From the NCBI RefSeq assembly GCF_002002885.1, contig NZ_CP019510.1, forward strand, positions 1,488,001 to 1,552,000: a DNA stretch of 64,000 bases, read 5' to 3'. The stretch is from Janthinobacterium sp. LM6 (GTDB lineage: Bacteria; Pseudomonadota; Gammaproteobacteria; Burkholderiales; Burkholderiaceae_D). Position 1 is the first letter of the stretch. The number at the start of each line of letters is the position of its first letter. A model generated the notes under the pieces. That model was not told where the DNA came from, made no database searches, and saw only the letters and a program-made list of their open reading frames with translations. A program made the translations under genes and the position numbers. This document shows, in pieces, positions 41,761 through 49,321 of this stretch.

Positions 41761-42519
41761 ATGACCATGCATTCCCCGCAGCAAGCTGCAAGCACCGACC
41801 TGGCCAGCCGCTATCTGGGCGTACTGGCCGATTTTGATACGGCCTTGCTGGACCGTCATGCGCCGCATGCCGATGCGGAAAAGCTTTCCGGCCTCTTCCT
41901 TCCCAGCGTGCCGCCCAACTGGCTTGGCGCCCGGCCGCGCATCATGATCGTGGGCTGCGAAACGCGGCAATGGAATGTGCTGCAGGCAGGCGAGCGTTTT
42001 AGTTCGCTCGAGTACTATGTCGAGCGGTCCATGGCCGTGCATCAAGATTATTTTGCGCAGCAATTGTCACGCTCGGATATCCAGGGCCGCGCCTTCCATA
42101 ATTTTACGCGCGCCGTTGCACAGCGCTCCGGCAGCAATGGCTTGATCTACGCCAACCTGTTGTGCATGGCGTGGAAGCGTGGCAGCCCCGTTCGGTGCGA
42201 TCACTTTGAGGTGATCAAACGCTATTCCAAACTGTTGTTGGACGTGCAAATCGATTTCTTCCAGCCCGAGATCATCATCTTTGCCAACGGCAGTGCTACG
42301 GCCGGACACCGGCGCGACTTCTTTCCGCTGGCCCGCGATGCGCAGGGCAAGGCGCTGGGCTGCGATTATGTTGAGGATGGCATACCGAATGCGCAATTGT
42401 GGCAGTTCCCGCTGGGCCACAGGACGTGCTACCGCATTCAGCATCCTTCGTCGCGTTCGCCTGATTCCGCCAGTGCGCGCCGGTTCTTGTTGGGATTGCT
42501 ACCGCACAAGGCGGAGTGA
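41761..42519 (+). CDS. Uncharacterised protein, possibly uracil-DNA-glycosylase-like fold
   Basis: A 252-aa cytoplasmic-looking protein. The stretch RPRIMIVGCETRQW resembles the first active-site motif of UDG-superfamily proteins (IMIVGQETNGW-like). Later IYANLLCM and QPEIIIFANGS fit the strand motifs of that fold. The usual Asn/Asp water-activating residue is not certain here, so function cannot be claimed. It starts 53 bp after the receiver gene and is probably co-transcribed with it. If not UDG-like, it remains unknown. Confidence 0.6.
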   Translation: MTMHSPQQAASTDLASRYLGVLADFDTALLDRHAPHADAEKLSGLFLPSVPPNWLGARPRIMIVGCETRQWNVLQAGERFSSLEYYVERSMAVHQDYFAQQLSRSDIQGRAFHNFTRAVAQRSGSNGLIYANLLCMAWKRGSPVRCDHFEVIKRYSKLLLDVQIDFFQPEIIIFANGSATAGHRRDFFPLARDAQGKALGCDYVEDGIPNAQLWQFPLGHRTCYRIQHPSSRSPDSASARRFLLGLLPHKAE

Positions 42520-42559
42520 AGCGGCCGATGGCGCCGTTTTTATTTATGGCTGGCGGAAA

Positions 42560-42596
42560 TGAAAAAAGGGTTACAAGCCGAAGCATGTAACCCTTT
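42560..42596 (-). terminator. Terminator of tRNA-His
   Basis: An 11-bp stem (AAAGGGTTACA/TGTAACCCTTT, 10-nt loop) is followed on the minus strand by T6 in total. It lies 18 bp after the tRNA end. Confidence 0.75.
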
Positions 42597-42614
42597 GATT
42601 TGCCGCTAATTCTG

Positions 42615-42690
42615 TGGGGTGGCTGATGGGGCTCGAACCCACGACAACAGGAATCACAATCCTGGACTCTACCAACTGAGCTACAGCCAC
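42615..42690 (-). tRNA. tRNA-His (GTG)
   Basis: On the minus strand a full cloverleaf is read: acceptor GTGGCTG/CAGCCAC, D arm AGCTC-AGTTGGTAGAGT, anticodon loop TTGTGAT (anticodon GTG), T arm with GGTTCGAGCC. The template adds the extra G at position -1 (42691) that pairs with C73, and CCA is encoded at 42615-42617. G-1 is the identity element of tRNA-His. Confidence 0.96.
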
Positions 42691-42832
42691 CACTGTCTTA
42701 CTTACCTGTTTAGCTGTTTTGCTGAACAGGTGCCGAATTATACAAAGAACTCGGCAAAGTGGCAAATCTAAATGCAGTCTTTTTGAAAGAATCGAAAGAT
42801 TGCATGAAAACGCTCGCTTTTGCCCGCACCGT

Positions 42833-43678
42833 TCACACGGACAGGTGCGCGACGGGCGGTTGCAAGTCCAGCAAACCGGCGAAGGCTTGCGCCAGGGATT
42901 CGACCTTGGCCGTCGTGTAGCCCTGCAGCCGCGGCGCGTCGTTATTGATGCGGCGCAAGCTGGCCGCGTCGAGCAGGCGGGCCAGCTGGCGCGCCACGGC
43001 GTCGCCCGTGTCCACCAGGGTGATCGTTTCCTGCGTATGCGCGCGCACCGTGCGTTCGATGGCGTCCTGCACGAACGGGTAGTGCGTGCAGCCGAGCACG
43101 AGGGTATCGACGCCCTGTTCCAGCATGGGGGCGATGTAGCGTTCCAGCATGGCGCCTGTGGCGTCGGCCGGGTCGTGGCCCAGCTCGCACTGCTCGATGC
43201 GGTCGGCCAGGCCAATGCAGGGTTGCAAGATGAACGTGGCGCCCGTGGCGGCGCTCACCTGCTCGCGCAAGGCCAGCAGTTTGTCGCCGCGCAAGGCGCG
43301 TTCCGTGGCCAGCACGGCGATCTTGCCGTTGCGGCTGATGCTTGCCGCCGGTTTCAATCCAGGTTCGACGCCGACGATGGGCAGGTCGGGGTAGCGCGCG
43401 CGCAGCGCCTTGATGGCGGCGATGGTGGCCGTGTTGCAGGCCACGACCAGCGCCTTCGCGCCTTGCTGCAATAAAAAGGCGGTGATCGCCAGCGAACGGT
43501 CGATCACTTGCTGTTCCGTCTTGTCGCCATACGGGGCATAGCCGGAATCGGCAAAGTAAATCAGGTCTTCCTGCGGCAGCTGCGCGCGGATATGGCGCAG
43601 TACCGACAGGCCGCCCACGCCGGAGTCAAAGATGCCGATGGGGGCGTCCGGGCGGGCATTGCTTGCAATAGAAGTCAT
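42833..43678 (-). CDS. murI: Glutamate racemase
   Basis: Converts L- to D-glutamate for peptidoglycan, a cofactor-independent two-Cys enzyme. The 281-aa sequence has the first catalytic Cys in ALVVACNTAT, the second in LVLGCTHYPF, and the N-terminal IGIFDSGVGGLSVLR substrate motif. The Asp near the N-terminus (DSG) and ADSGYAPYG are also conserved. It lies 66 bp downstream of the fumarase gene but after that gene's terminator, so it probably has its own promoter. Confidence 0.95.
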   Translation of the reverse strand: MTSIASNARPDAPIGIFDSGVGGLSVLRHIRAQLPQEDLIYFADSGYAPYGDKTEQQVIDRSLAITAFLLQQGAKALVVACNTATIAAIKALRARYPDLPIVGVEPGLKPAASISRNGKIAVLATERALRGDKLLALREQVSAATGATFILQPCIGLADRIEQCELGHDPADATGAMLERYIAPMLEQGVDTLVLGCTHYPFVQDAIERTVRAHTQETITLVDTGDAVARQLARLLDAASLRRINNDAPRLQGYTTAKVESLAQAFAGLLDLQPPVAHLSV

Positions 43679-43694
43679 ATAAAGCCGAAGAAGA

Positions 43695-43729
43695 TAAAAA
43701 AACGCCGCGCTGTGTTGCCGCGCGGCGTT
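43695..43729 (-). terminator. Terminator of the fumarase gene
   Basis: A 10-bp perfect stem (AACGCCGCGC/GCGCGGCGTT) is followed on the minus strand by seven T. Confidence 0.85.
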
Positions 43730-43744
43730 AATGGTAGTGCTTGT

Positions 43745-45286
43745 TTAAGCGATCGTCACGGGAATCTTGCTGACGCTATTGAGTTGCTCGATCTTCGCCT
43801 GCCACTCTTTCGGGCCCGTGTTGTGCACGGAGGTGCCTTTCGAGTCCACGGCCACCGTCACCGGCATGTCGACGACGTCGAATTCGTAGATGGCTTCCAT
43901 GCCCATGTCGGCAAAGCCCAGCACTTTCGCGCCCTTGATGGCTTTCGACACCAGGTAGGCTGAACCGCCCACGGCCATCAGGTAGGCCGACTGGTGTTTC
44001 TGGATCGATTCGATGGCGACCGGACCCCGTTCGGCCTTGCCGATCATGGCGATCAAGCCCGTCTGTTCCAGCATCATGTCGGTGAACTTGTCCATGCGGG
44101 TGGCGGTCGTCGGGCCGGCCGGGCCGACCACTTCGTCGCGCACCGGGTCGACCGGGCCGACGTAATAAATCACGCGGTTCTTGAAGTCGACCGGCAACTC
44201 TTCGCCCTTGGCCAGCATGTCCTGGATGCGCTTGTGCGCGGCGTCGCGGCCCGTCAGCATCTTGCCGTTCAACAGCAAGGTCTGGCCCGGCGTCCACGAA
44301 GCGACTTCTTCCTTCGTCAGGGTGTTCAGGTCGACGCGCTTGGATTTTTCCGTGTCCGGCGTCCAGTGCACTTCCGGCCACGACGACAGCGATGGCGGTT
44401 CCATGTAGGCAGGGCCCGAGCCGTCGAGCACGAAGTGGCCGTGGCGCGTGGCAGCGCAGTTCGGGATCATGGCGACAGGCTTCGACGCGGCGTGCGTCGG
44501 GTGCATCATGATTTTCACGTCGAGCACGGTCGTCAGGCCGCCCAGGCCTTGCGCGCCGATGCCCAGCGAGTTGATCTTGTCGCACAGCTCGATACGCAAT
44601 TCTTCCAGTTTATTTTGCGGGCCGCGTTGTTTCAGCTCAAACATGTCGATGTCTTCCATCAACACCTCTTTTGCCATCAGCATGGCTTTTTCGGCCGTGC
44701 CGCCGATGCCGATGCCCAGCATGCCAGGCGGGCACCAGCCGGCGCCCATGGTCGGCACGGTCTTCATGACCCAGTCCACCAGCGAGTCGGATGGGTTCAT
44801 CATGATCATCTTCGACTTGTTTTCCGAACCGCCGCCCTTGGCAGCCACTTTTACGTCGACGGTATTGCCTTCAACCAATTCCATGTGCACGACGGCTGGC
44901 GTATTGTCCTTGGTGTTCTTGCGGTCGAAATGCGGGTCGGCCACGATGGAGGCGCGCAGCTTGTTGTCGTCGAAGTTGTACGCGCGGCGCACGCCTTCGT
45001 TGACGGCGTCGGTAACCGTGCCGCTGAAACCTTCGAAGCGCACGCCCATGCCGATTTTCAGGAAGACGTTGACGATACCCGTGTCCTGGCAGATAGGACG
45101 CTTGCCTTCCGCGCACATGCGCGAATTGGTCAGGATTTGCGCGATCGCATCTTTTGCCGCCGGGCTTTGCTCGGCCGCATAGGCGCGCGCCAGATGTTCG
45201 ATGTAATCAGCAGGGTGGTAGTAGCTAATGTACTGCAACGCTGCGGCGACGGATTCGATCAGGTCTTCTTGCTTTATGACAGTCAT
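43745..45286 (-). CDS. fumA: Class I fumarate hydratase (4Fe-4S, oxygen-sensitive type)
   Basis: Interconverts fumarate and malate in the TCA cycle. At 513 aa it is the two-domain class I enzyme (FumA/FumB type). The three Cys that ligate the 4Fe-4S cluster are seen at Cys66 (ICQDTG), Cys185 (GAGWCPPG) and Cys277 (PNCAATRHGHF). The C-terminal domain has NRVIYYVGPVDPVRDEVVGP and TRMDKFTD. It is unrelated to FumC. The neighbours acs and isocitrate lyase belong to the same acetate/C4 metabolism. Confidence 0.95.
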   Translation of the reverse strand: MTVIKQEDLIESVAAALQYISYYHPADYIEHLARAYAAEQSPAAKDAIAQILTNSRMCAEGKRPICQDTGIVNVFLKIGMGVRFEGFSGTVTDAVNEGVRRAYNFDDNKLRASIVADPHFDRKNTKDNTPAVVHMELVEGNTVDVKVAAKGGGSENKSKMIMMNPSDSLVDWVMKTVPTMGAGWCPPGMLGIGIGGTAEKAMLMAKEVLMEDIDMFELKQRGPQNKLEELRIELCDKINSLGIGAQGLGGLTTVLDVKIMMHPTHAASKPVAMIPNCAATRHGHFVLDGSGPAYMEPPSLSSWPEVHWTPDTEKSKRVDLNTLTKEEVASWTPGQTLLLNGKMLTGRDAAHKRIQDMLAKGEELPVDFKNRVIYYVGPVDPVRDEVVGPAGPTTATRMDKFTDMMLEQTGLIAMIGKAERGPVAIESIQKHQSAYLMAVGGSAYLVSKAIKGAKVLGFADMGMEAIYEFDVVDMPVTVAVDSKGTSVHNTGPKEWQAKIEQLNSVSKIPVTIA

Positions 45287-45352
45287 GGTGTTCTCGCGGT
45301 AGATAAGAAGGGTAAGACTCTTTACTAATACTAGTTACTGCATTGGAATGAC

Positions 45353-45389
45353 AAAGCCCATGGCCGCTGCTGGCAGTCATGGGCTTTGA
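45353..45389 (-). terminator. Hairpin after the UPF0114 gene
   Basis: An 11-bp perfect stem (CAAAGCCCATG/CATGGGCTTTG), directly downstream of the stop codon, but with no T tract. A possible terminator. Confidence 0.45.
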
Positions 45390-45391
45390 GT

Positions 45392-46006
45392 TTAATGCGG
45401 TCGTGCCTGGTTCTGGGTCACTGTCATGATGCGGTCGGTGTACGCGATCGCCATGGCGGAAATGATGAAGACCATGTGGATCACCGTCTGCGCGATGATC
45501 ACTTCCATCTTGTAGGAATTGGCGTTGATGAAAGTCTTCAGCAGGTGGATGGACGAGATGCCGATGATGGCCATCGCCAATTTCGTCTTCAGCACGGAAG
45601 CATTTACATGCGACAACCATTCCGGCTGGTCTGGGTGGTCATCGAGGTGCATGCGCGAAACGAAGGTTTCGTAGCCGCCAATAATGACCATGATCAACAG
45701 GTTCGAAATCATGACCACGTCGATCAGGCCTAATACCACCAGCATGATGGTCGCTTCGTTCAGCTTGGTCGGCAGGGCGCTGCCGGGCACGGCGACGGCC
45801 GTCAGTACGTGCTGCAGGGCTGCATCATTGCCGAACACGGCGCCGATCAGGTCGGATAATTCCACCCAGAAATGGAAGACATACACGCATTGTGCGAGGA
45901 TCAGGCCCAGGTACAGCGGCAACTGCAGCCAGCGCGACATGAAGATGAAGGCGGACAATGGATGCAGCTTGGTATGTTTGGCAGACGGTGGTAGGTGGTC
46001 GATCAT
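45392..46006 (-). CDS. UPF0114/YqhA-family membrane protein
   Basis: A 204-aa protein with about four membrane segments (near 35-55, 85-110, 140-160 and 175-195). It carries the family features SRWLQLPLYLGLILAQ, LGLIDVVMISNLLIMVIIGGYE and LKTKLAMAIIGISSIHLLK of the YqhA/TIGR00645 group. Function is not established for the family. ATG 46006 is chosen since AGGAA lies seven bases upstream; an earlier ATG at 46054 lacks a site. It is upstream of the fumarase gene on the same strand, 105 bp apart, so co-expression is possible. Confidence 0.85.
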   Translation of the reverse strand: MIDHLPPSAKHTKLHPLSAFIFMSRWLQLPLYLGLILAQCVYVFHFWVELSDLIGAVFGNDAALQHVLTAVAVPGSALPTKLNEATIMLVVLGLIDVVMISNLLIMVIIGGYETFVSRMHLDDHPDQPEWLSHVNASVLKTKLAMAIIGISSIHLLKTFINANSYKMEVIIAQTVIHMVFIISAMAIAYTDRIMTVTQNQARPH

Positions 46007-46314
46007 GTGGGGGTTCCTGGGGGAGTAAATACCAATTTTTGGCATGCCCGACATTTTACACTTGCTGTCGATTACTGCGCATGGCCTTGCTCTGTATTAT
46101 TGGGTTTGATGAAACACAAAGTGGTATTGAAGCTTCGGCGCGCCAGGCATTTTCCCAGTGAAAATACTGTACCGCGTCCCCTTGACGCCCATCGCCGAAG
46201 GCGCTTATGGTTAGCCTTGACAGAGGAAAACGCTGCAGAAAATGCGCAATGTAAGGCGTCCGTAAGACATGGCGCTTATCGTGTTAGCAAACAATTACTA
46301 CACTGGAGACAAGC
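46007..46314. other. Divergent intergenic region, UPF0114 gene and acs
   Basis: About 300 bp containing the divergent promoters of the two flanking genes. Possible -10 boxes are GTATTAT (46097) on the plus strand. No coding frame or long hairpin is seen. Confidence 0.4.
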
Positions 46315-48321
46315 ATGGCCGCTACAGAAAACCAAGGACAGGGCACGCAGCAGCAAGGACCAGAAGAGTCGCGCGTATTTGAACCATCGGCGGCCTTTGC
46401 CGCACAAGCCACCATTTCCGGCATGGCCGCGTACCACGCCATGGTGAAAGAGGCGGAAACCGACTACGAAGGCTTCTGGGCCAGGCTGGCGCGCGAAAAC
46501 CTGAGCTGGAAAAAGCCGTTCACCCGCACCCTGAATGAAGACAATGCCCCGTTCTACAAATGGTTCGAAGACGGTCAGCTGAACGTGTCGTACAACTGCC
46601 TCGACCGCAATATCGAAAACGGCCTGGGCGACAAGACGGCGATCATCTTCGAAGCGGACGACGGATCCGTTACCAAGGCAACCTATAAAGAACTGCACGA
46701 AAAAGTCTGCAAGTTCGCCAACGGCCTGAAATCCAAGGGCATCGCCAAGGGCGACCGCGTCATCATCTATATGTCGATGTCCGTCGAAGGCGTTGCCGCC
46801 ATGCAAGCCTGCGCGCGCATCGGCGCCACCCATTCCGTCGTGTTCGGCGGCTTTTCCGCGAAATCCTTGCAGGAACGCATCATCGACGCGGGCGCCGTGG
46901 CCGTCATCACGGGCGACGAGCAATTGCGCGGCGGCAAGAAGCTGCCATTGAAATCCATCGTCGACGAAGCGCTGGCGCTGGGCGGCTGCGATACCGTGAA
47001 AAACGTCATCGTCTACAAGCGCACGGGCAGCGACTTGCCGATGGTGGCAGGCCGTGACACGTGGCTGCACGACCTGGTCGAAGGCCAGTCGGCGCAATGC
47101 GAACCGGAATGGGTCGATGCCGAGCATCCATTGTTCATCTTGTACACCTCCGGTTCGACGGGCACGCCGAAGGGCGTGCAGCATTCGAGCGGCGGCTACC
47201 TGCTGTGGGCCGCGCTGACGATGAAGTGGAGTTTCGACATCAAGCCCGACGACGTGTTCTGGTGCACGGCCGACATCGGCTGGGTGACGGGCCACAGCTA
47301 CATCGCGTACGGCCCGATGGCCGTGGGCGCCACGCAAGTGGTGTTCGAAGGCATCCCGACCTACCCGAACGCGGGCCGTTTCTGGGAAACCATCAAAAAA
47401 CACAACGTCAGCATCTTCTACACGGCGCCTACGGCCATCCGTTCGCTGATCAAGGCGGCCGACGTGGACCCGAAAGTCCACCCAAGCAACTACGACCTGA
47501 CCAGCCTGCGTCTGCTGGGCACGGTCGGCGAGCCGATCAATCCGGAAGCGTGGATGTGGTATTACAAGCATATCGGCGGCGAGAAATGCCCGATCGTCGA
47601 TACCTTCTGGCAAACGGAGACGGGCGGCCACATGATCACGCCGCTGCCGGGCGCCACGCCGATGGTCCCCGGTTCCTGCACCCTGCCATTGCCGGGCATC
47701 ATGGCCGCCATCGTCGACGAAGCGGGCCAGGACGTGCCGAACGGCCAGGGCGGCATTTTGGTGGTGAAGCGCCCATGGCCATCGATGATCCGCACGATCT
47801 GGAACAACCCCGAGCGTTTCAAGTCCAGCTATTTCCCGGAGGAACTGGGCGGCAAGATGTACCTGGCAGGCGACGGCGCCATCCGCAACAAGGATACGGG
47901 CTACTTCACCATCACGGGCCGCATCGATGACGTGCTGAACGTGTCGGGCCACCGCATGGGCACGATGGAAATCGAATCGGCCCTGGTCGCCAACCCGCTG
48001 GTGGCCGAAGCGGCGGTAGTCGGCCGTCCGGACGACACGACCGGCGAATCGATCTGCGCCTTCGTGGTGCTCAAACAGGCGCGTCCGACGGGCGAGGAAG
48101 CGAAGAAGCTGGCCCTGGAGCTGCGTAACTGGGTCGGCAAGGAAATCGGCCCGATCGCGAAACCGAAGGAAATCCGTTTCGGTGACAACCTGCCGAAAAC
48201 CCGCTCCGGCAAAATCATGCGCCGCCTGCTGCGCGTGCTGGCCAAGGGCGAGACGATCACGCAAGACGTGTCGACCCTGGAAAACCCGGCCATCCTGGAG
48301 CAGTTGAAGGAAGCGTCGTAA
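46315..48321 (+). CDS. acs: Acetyl-CoA synthetase
   Basis: Activates acetate to acetyl-CoA through an acetyl-adenylate. The 668-aa length is normal. AMP-forming motifs: [11 protein letters not shown] (phosphate-binding), [35 protein letters not shown] (A5) and the C-terminal [10 protein letters not shown], where Lys633 is the catalytic lysine that Pat-type acetyltransferases modify. It is monocistronic. With fumarase and isocitrate lyase nearby it suggests growth on acetate via the glyoxylate cycle. Confidence 0.96.
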   Translation: MAATENQGQGTQQQGPEESRVFEPSAAFAAQATISGMAAYHAMVKEAETDYEGFWARLARENLSWKKPFTRTLNEDNAPFYKWFEDGQLNVSYNCLDRNIENGLGDKTAIIFEADDGSVTKATYKELHEKVCKFANGLKSKGIAKGDRVIIYMSMSVEGVAAMQACARIGATHSVVFGGFSAKSLQERIIDAGAVAVITGDEQLRGGKKLPLKSIVDEALALGGCDTVKNVIVYKRTGSDLPMVAGRDTWLHDLVEGQSAQCEPEWVDAEHPLFILYTSGSTGTPKGVQHSSGGYLLWAALTMKWSFDIKPDDVFWCTADIGWVTGHSYIAYGPMAVGATQVVFEGIPTYPNAGRFWETIKKHNVSIFYTAPTAIRSLIKAADVDPKVHPSNYDLTSLRLLGTVGEPINPEAWMWYYKHIGGEKCPIVDTFWQTETGGHMITPLPGATPMVPGSCTLPLPGIMAAIVDEAGQDVPNGQGGILVVKRPWPSMIRTIWNNPERFKSSYFPEELGGKMYLAGDGAIRNKDTGYFTITGRIDDVLNVSGHRMGTMEIESALVANPLVAEAAVVGRPDDTTGESICAFVVLKQARPTGEEAKKLALELRNWVGKEIGPIAKPKEIRFGDNLPKTRSGKIMRRLLRVLAKGETITQDVSTLENPAILEQLKEAS

Positions 48322-48414
48322 TGAAAGGTCGGTCCCTGCGGTGGCCGACCACGGCCTCTGTTGGGCTGATGCTTGTCGTTGCCAGCTTTAACTTTTACCC
48401 CACGGTAAATAACT

Positions 48415-48443
48415 TTGGCAGTCCGTAGAATCTTTGCTATAAT
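48415..48443 (+). promoter_or_regulatory. Promoter of tRNA-Ser
   Basis: TTGGCA (48415-48420), 17-bp spacer, perfect TATAAT (48438-48443). A GCAATGCG/CGCATTGC hairpin lies in the leader (48475-48500). Confidence 0.8.
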
Positions 48444-48505
48444 CTGCGGCTTCGCGACAAGCGAGAAATAGTACGCAATGCGAGCAAGTAGACGCATTGC
48501 CTGCA

Positions 48506-48596
48506 GGAGAGGTGGATGAGTGGTTGAAGTCGCACGCCTGGAAAGCGTGTATAGGTTCATAGCCTATCGGGGGTTCGAATCCCCCTCTCTCCGCCA
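48506..48596 (+). tRNA. tRNA-Ser (GGA)
   Basis: A class II tRNA of 91 nt with acceptor GGAGAGG/TCTCTCC, anticodon loop CTGGAAA (anticodon GGA), a long variable arm (ATAGGTTCATAGCCTAT region) and the T arm GGGGGTTCGAATCCCCC, then G-CCA encoded. Its 3' end is the likely target of the island that follows: a 13-nt repeat of it occurs at 53720. Confidence 0.96.
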
Positions 48597-48600
48597 TAGA

Positions 48601-48646
48601 CACAAAAACAAAAAGGCCACCTTCGGGTGGCCTTTTTGTTTTTGTG
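48601..48646 (+). terminator. Terminator of tRNA-Ser
   Basis: A perfect 21-bp stem (left arm CACAAAAACAAAAAGGCCACC is the complement of the right arm) is capped by a TTCG tetraloop with TTTTTGTTTTT on the right side. Confidence 0.9.
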
Positions 48647-48649
48647 CTC

Positions 48650-48735
48650 GGCGGAGAGAAGCACGCCCCCTGCGGGGCGTGCGCGGGGGATTCGAAGGGC
48701 CGGGCCTACCGGCCCGGCCCTCTCCGAATCGACCA
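48650..48735. repeat. Inverted, interrupted copy of the tRNA-Ser 3' end with nested palindromes
   Basis: On the minus strand TTCGAATCCCCC (48685-48696) and TCTCTCCGCC (48650-48659) reproduce, in order, the T-arm/acceptor end of the tRNA. They are separated by 25 nt that fold as GCACGCCCC/GGGGCGTGC. A second hairpin (GGCCGGGCC-TACC-GGCCCGGCC) follows. This looks like a rearranged attachment-site or REP-like structure. Confidence 0.6.
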
Positions 48736-48835
48736 ACTGCTGCCGCTGCGCGGCAGCCCCGCGCGCCTTCGTGGTTCTAATTAGGTTCTGACTGAGCCAG
48801 CTTCTACGGCGACCAAGGCATCAGTCTGTGTCCGA
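48736..48835. other. Short region between the palindromes and the IS110 remnant
   Basis: About 100 bp with no gene. It may contain the left remains of the IS element, but no terminal repeat could be identified. Confidence 0.3.
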
Positions 48836-49262
48836 ATGGCGGATATGACCCTCGCTCTTGTCAGCATCCCTGGTGTTGGCATGGCCCAAAGCCGCCAGGA
48901 TACTTGGCCAGTTAGGTGACATTCGTTGGTTTTGTAACGCCAAGGCATTTGCGGCCATTCTTGGTGTCACTCCTCGTCAGCGCAATTCCGGCATTTCAGT
49001 GATGGGGCGCACGATGATCGGTCGTACCGGCAATACCTCGCTGCGCGCCGCGCTTTACATGCTCAGCTTGGTCGCACGCCGCCACAATCCCATTCTTTGC
49101 CGTTTTGCCGAACGCTTGTCTGCAACGGGCATGGCGAAAAAAGCCGTGATTGGAGCGATCATGCACAAACTAGCACATCTGATCTATGGTGTGATCCATA
49201 CTGACAAGCCCTATGATGCGCATTATTTGGCAAAAGGACTTGCCATTCAAGACGGTATCTGA
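48836..49262 (+). pseudogene. IS110-family transposase remnant, frameshifted
   Basis: The C-terminal (Transposase_20-type) part of an IS110/IS116/IS902 transposase. One frame reads MADMTLALVSIPGVG; after the run GGCCCAAA near 48883-48890 the homology continues in another frame (KAARILGQLGDIRWF, TPRQRNSGISVMGRT, LIYGVIHTDKPYD). Removing one C restores GVGMAKAARILGQLGD, so a single-base insertion broke the gene. The N-terminal catalytic RuvC-like (DEDD) half is missing. It lies between tRNA-Ser and the NACHT gene and indicates past transposition in this spot. Confidence 0.8.
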
Positions 49263-49321
49263 CCCTCAGTTGCTCATACAGGCTAAACTATTCACCTAAG
49301 AATATAAATCAGGGATACAAC

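Noticed and set aside
46276-48264. 662-aa minus-strand frame opposite acs
   Set aside because: Shadow of acs; no plausible domain or start site.
48506-48596. Complete tRNA-borne mobile element with integrase
   Set aside because: No tyrosine or serine recombinase gene occurs between the tRNA and 53.7 kb; only an IS110 fragment remains.
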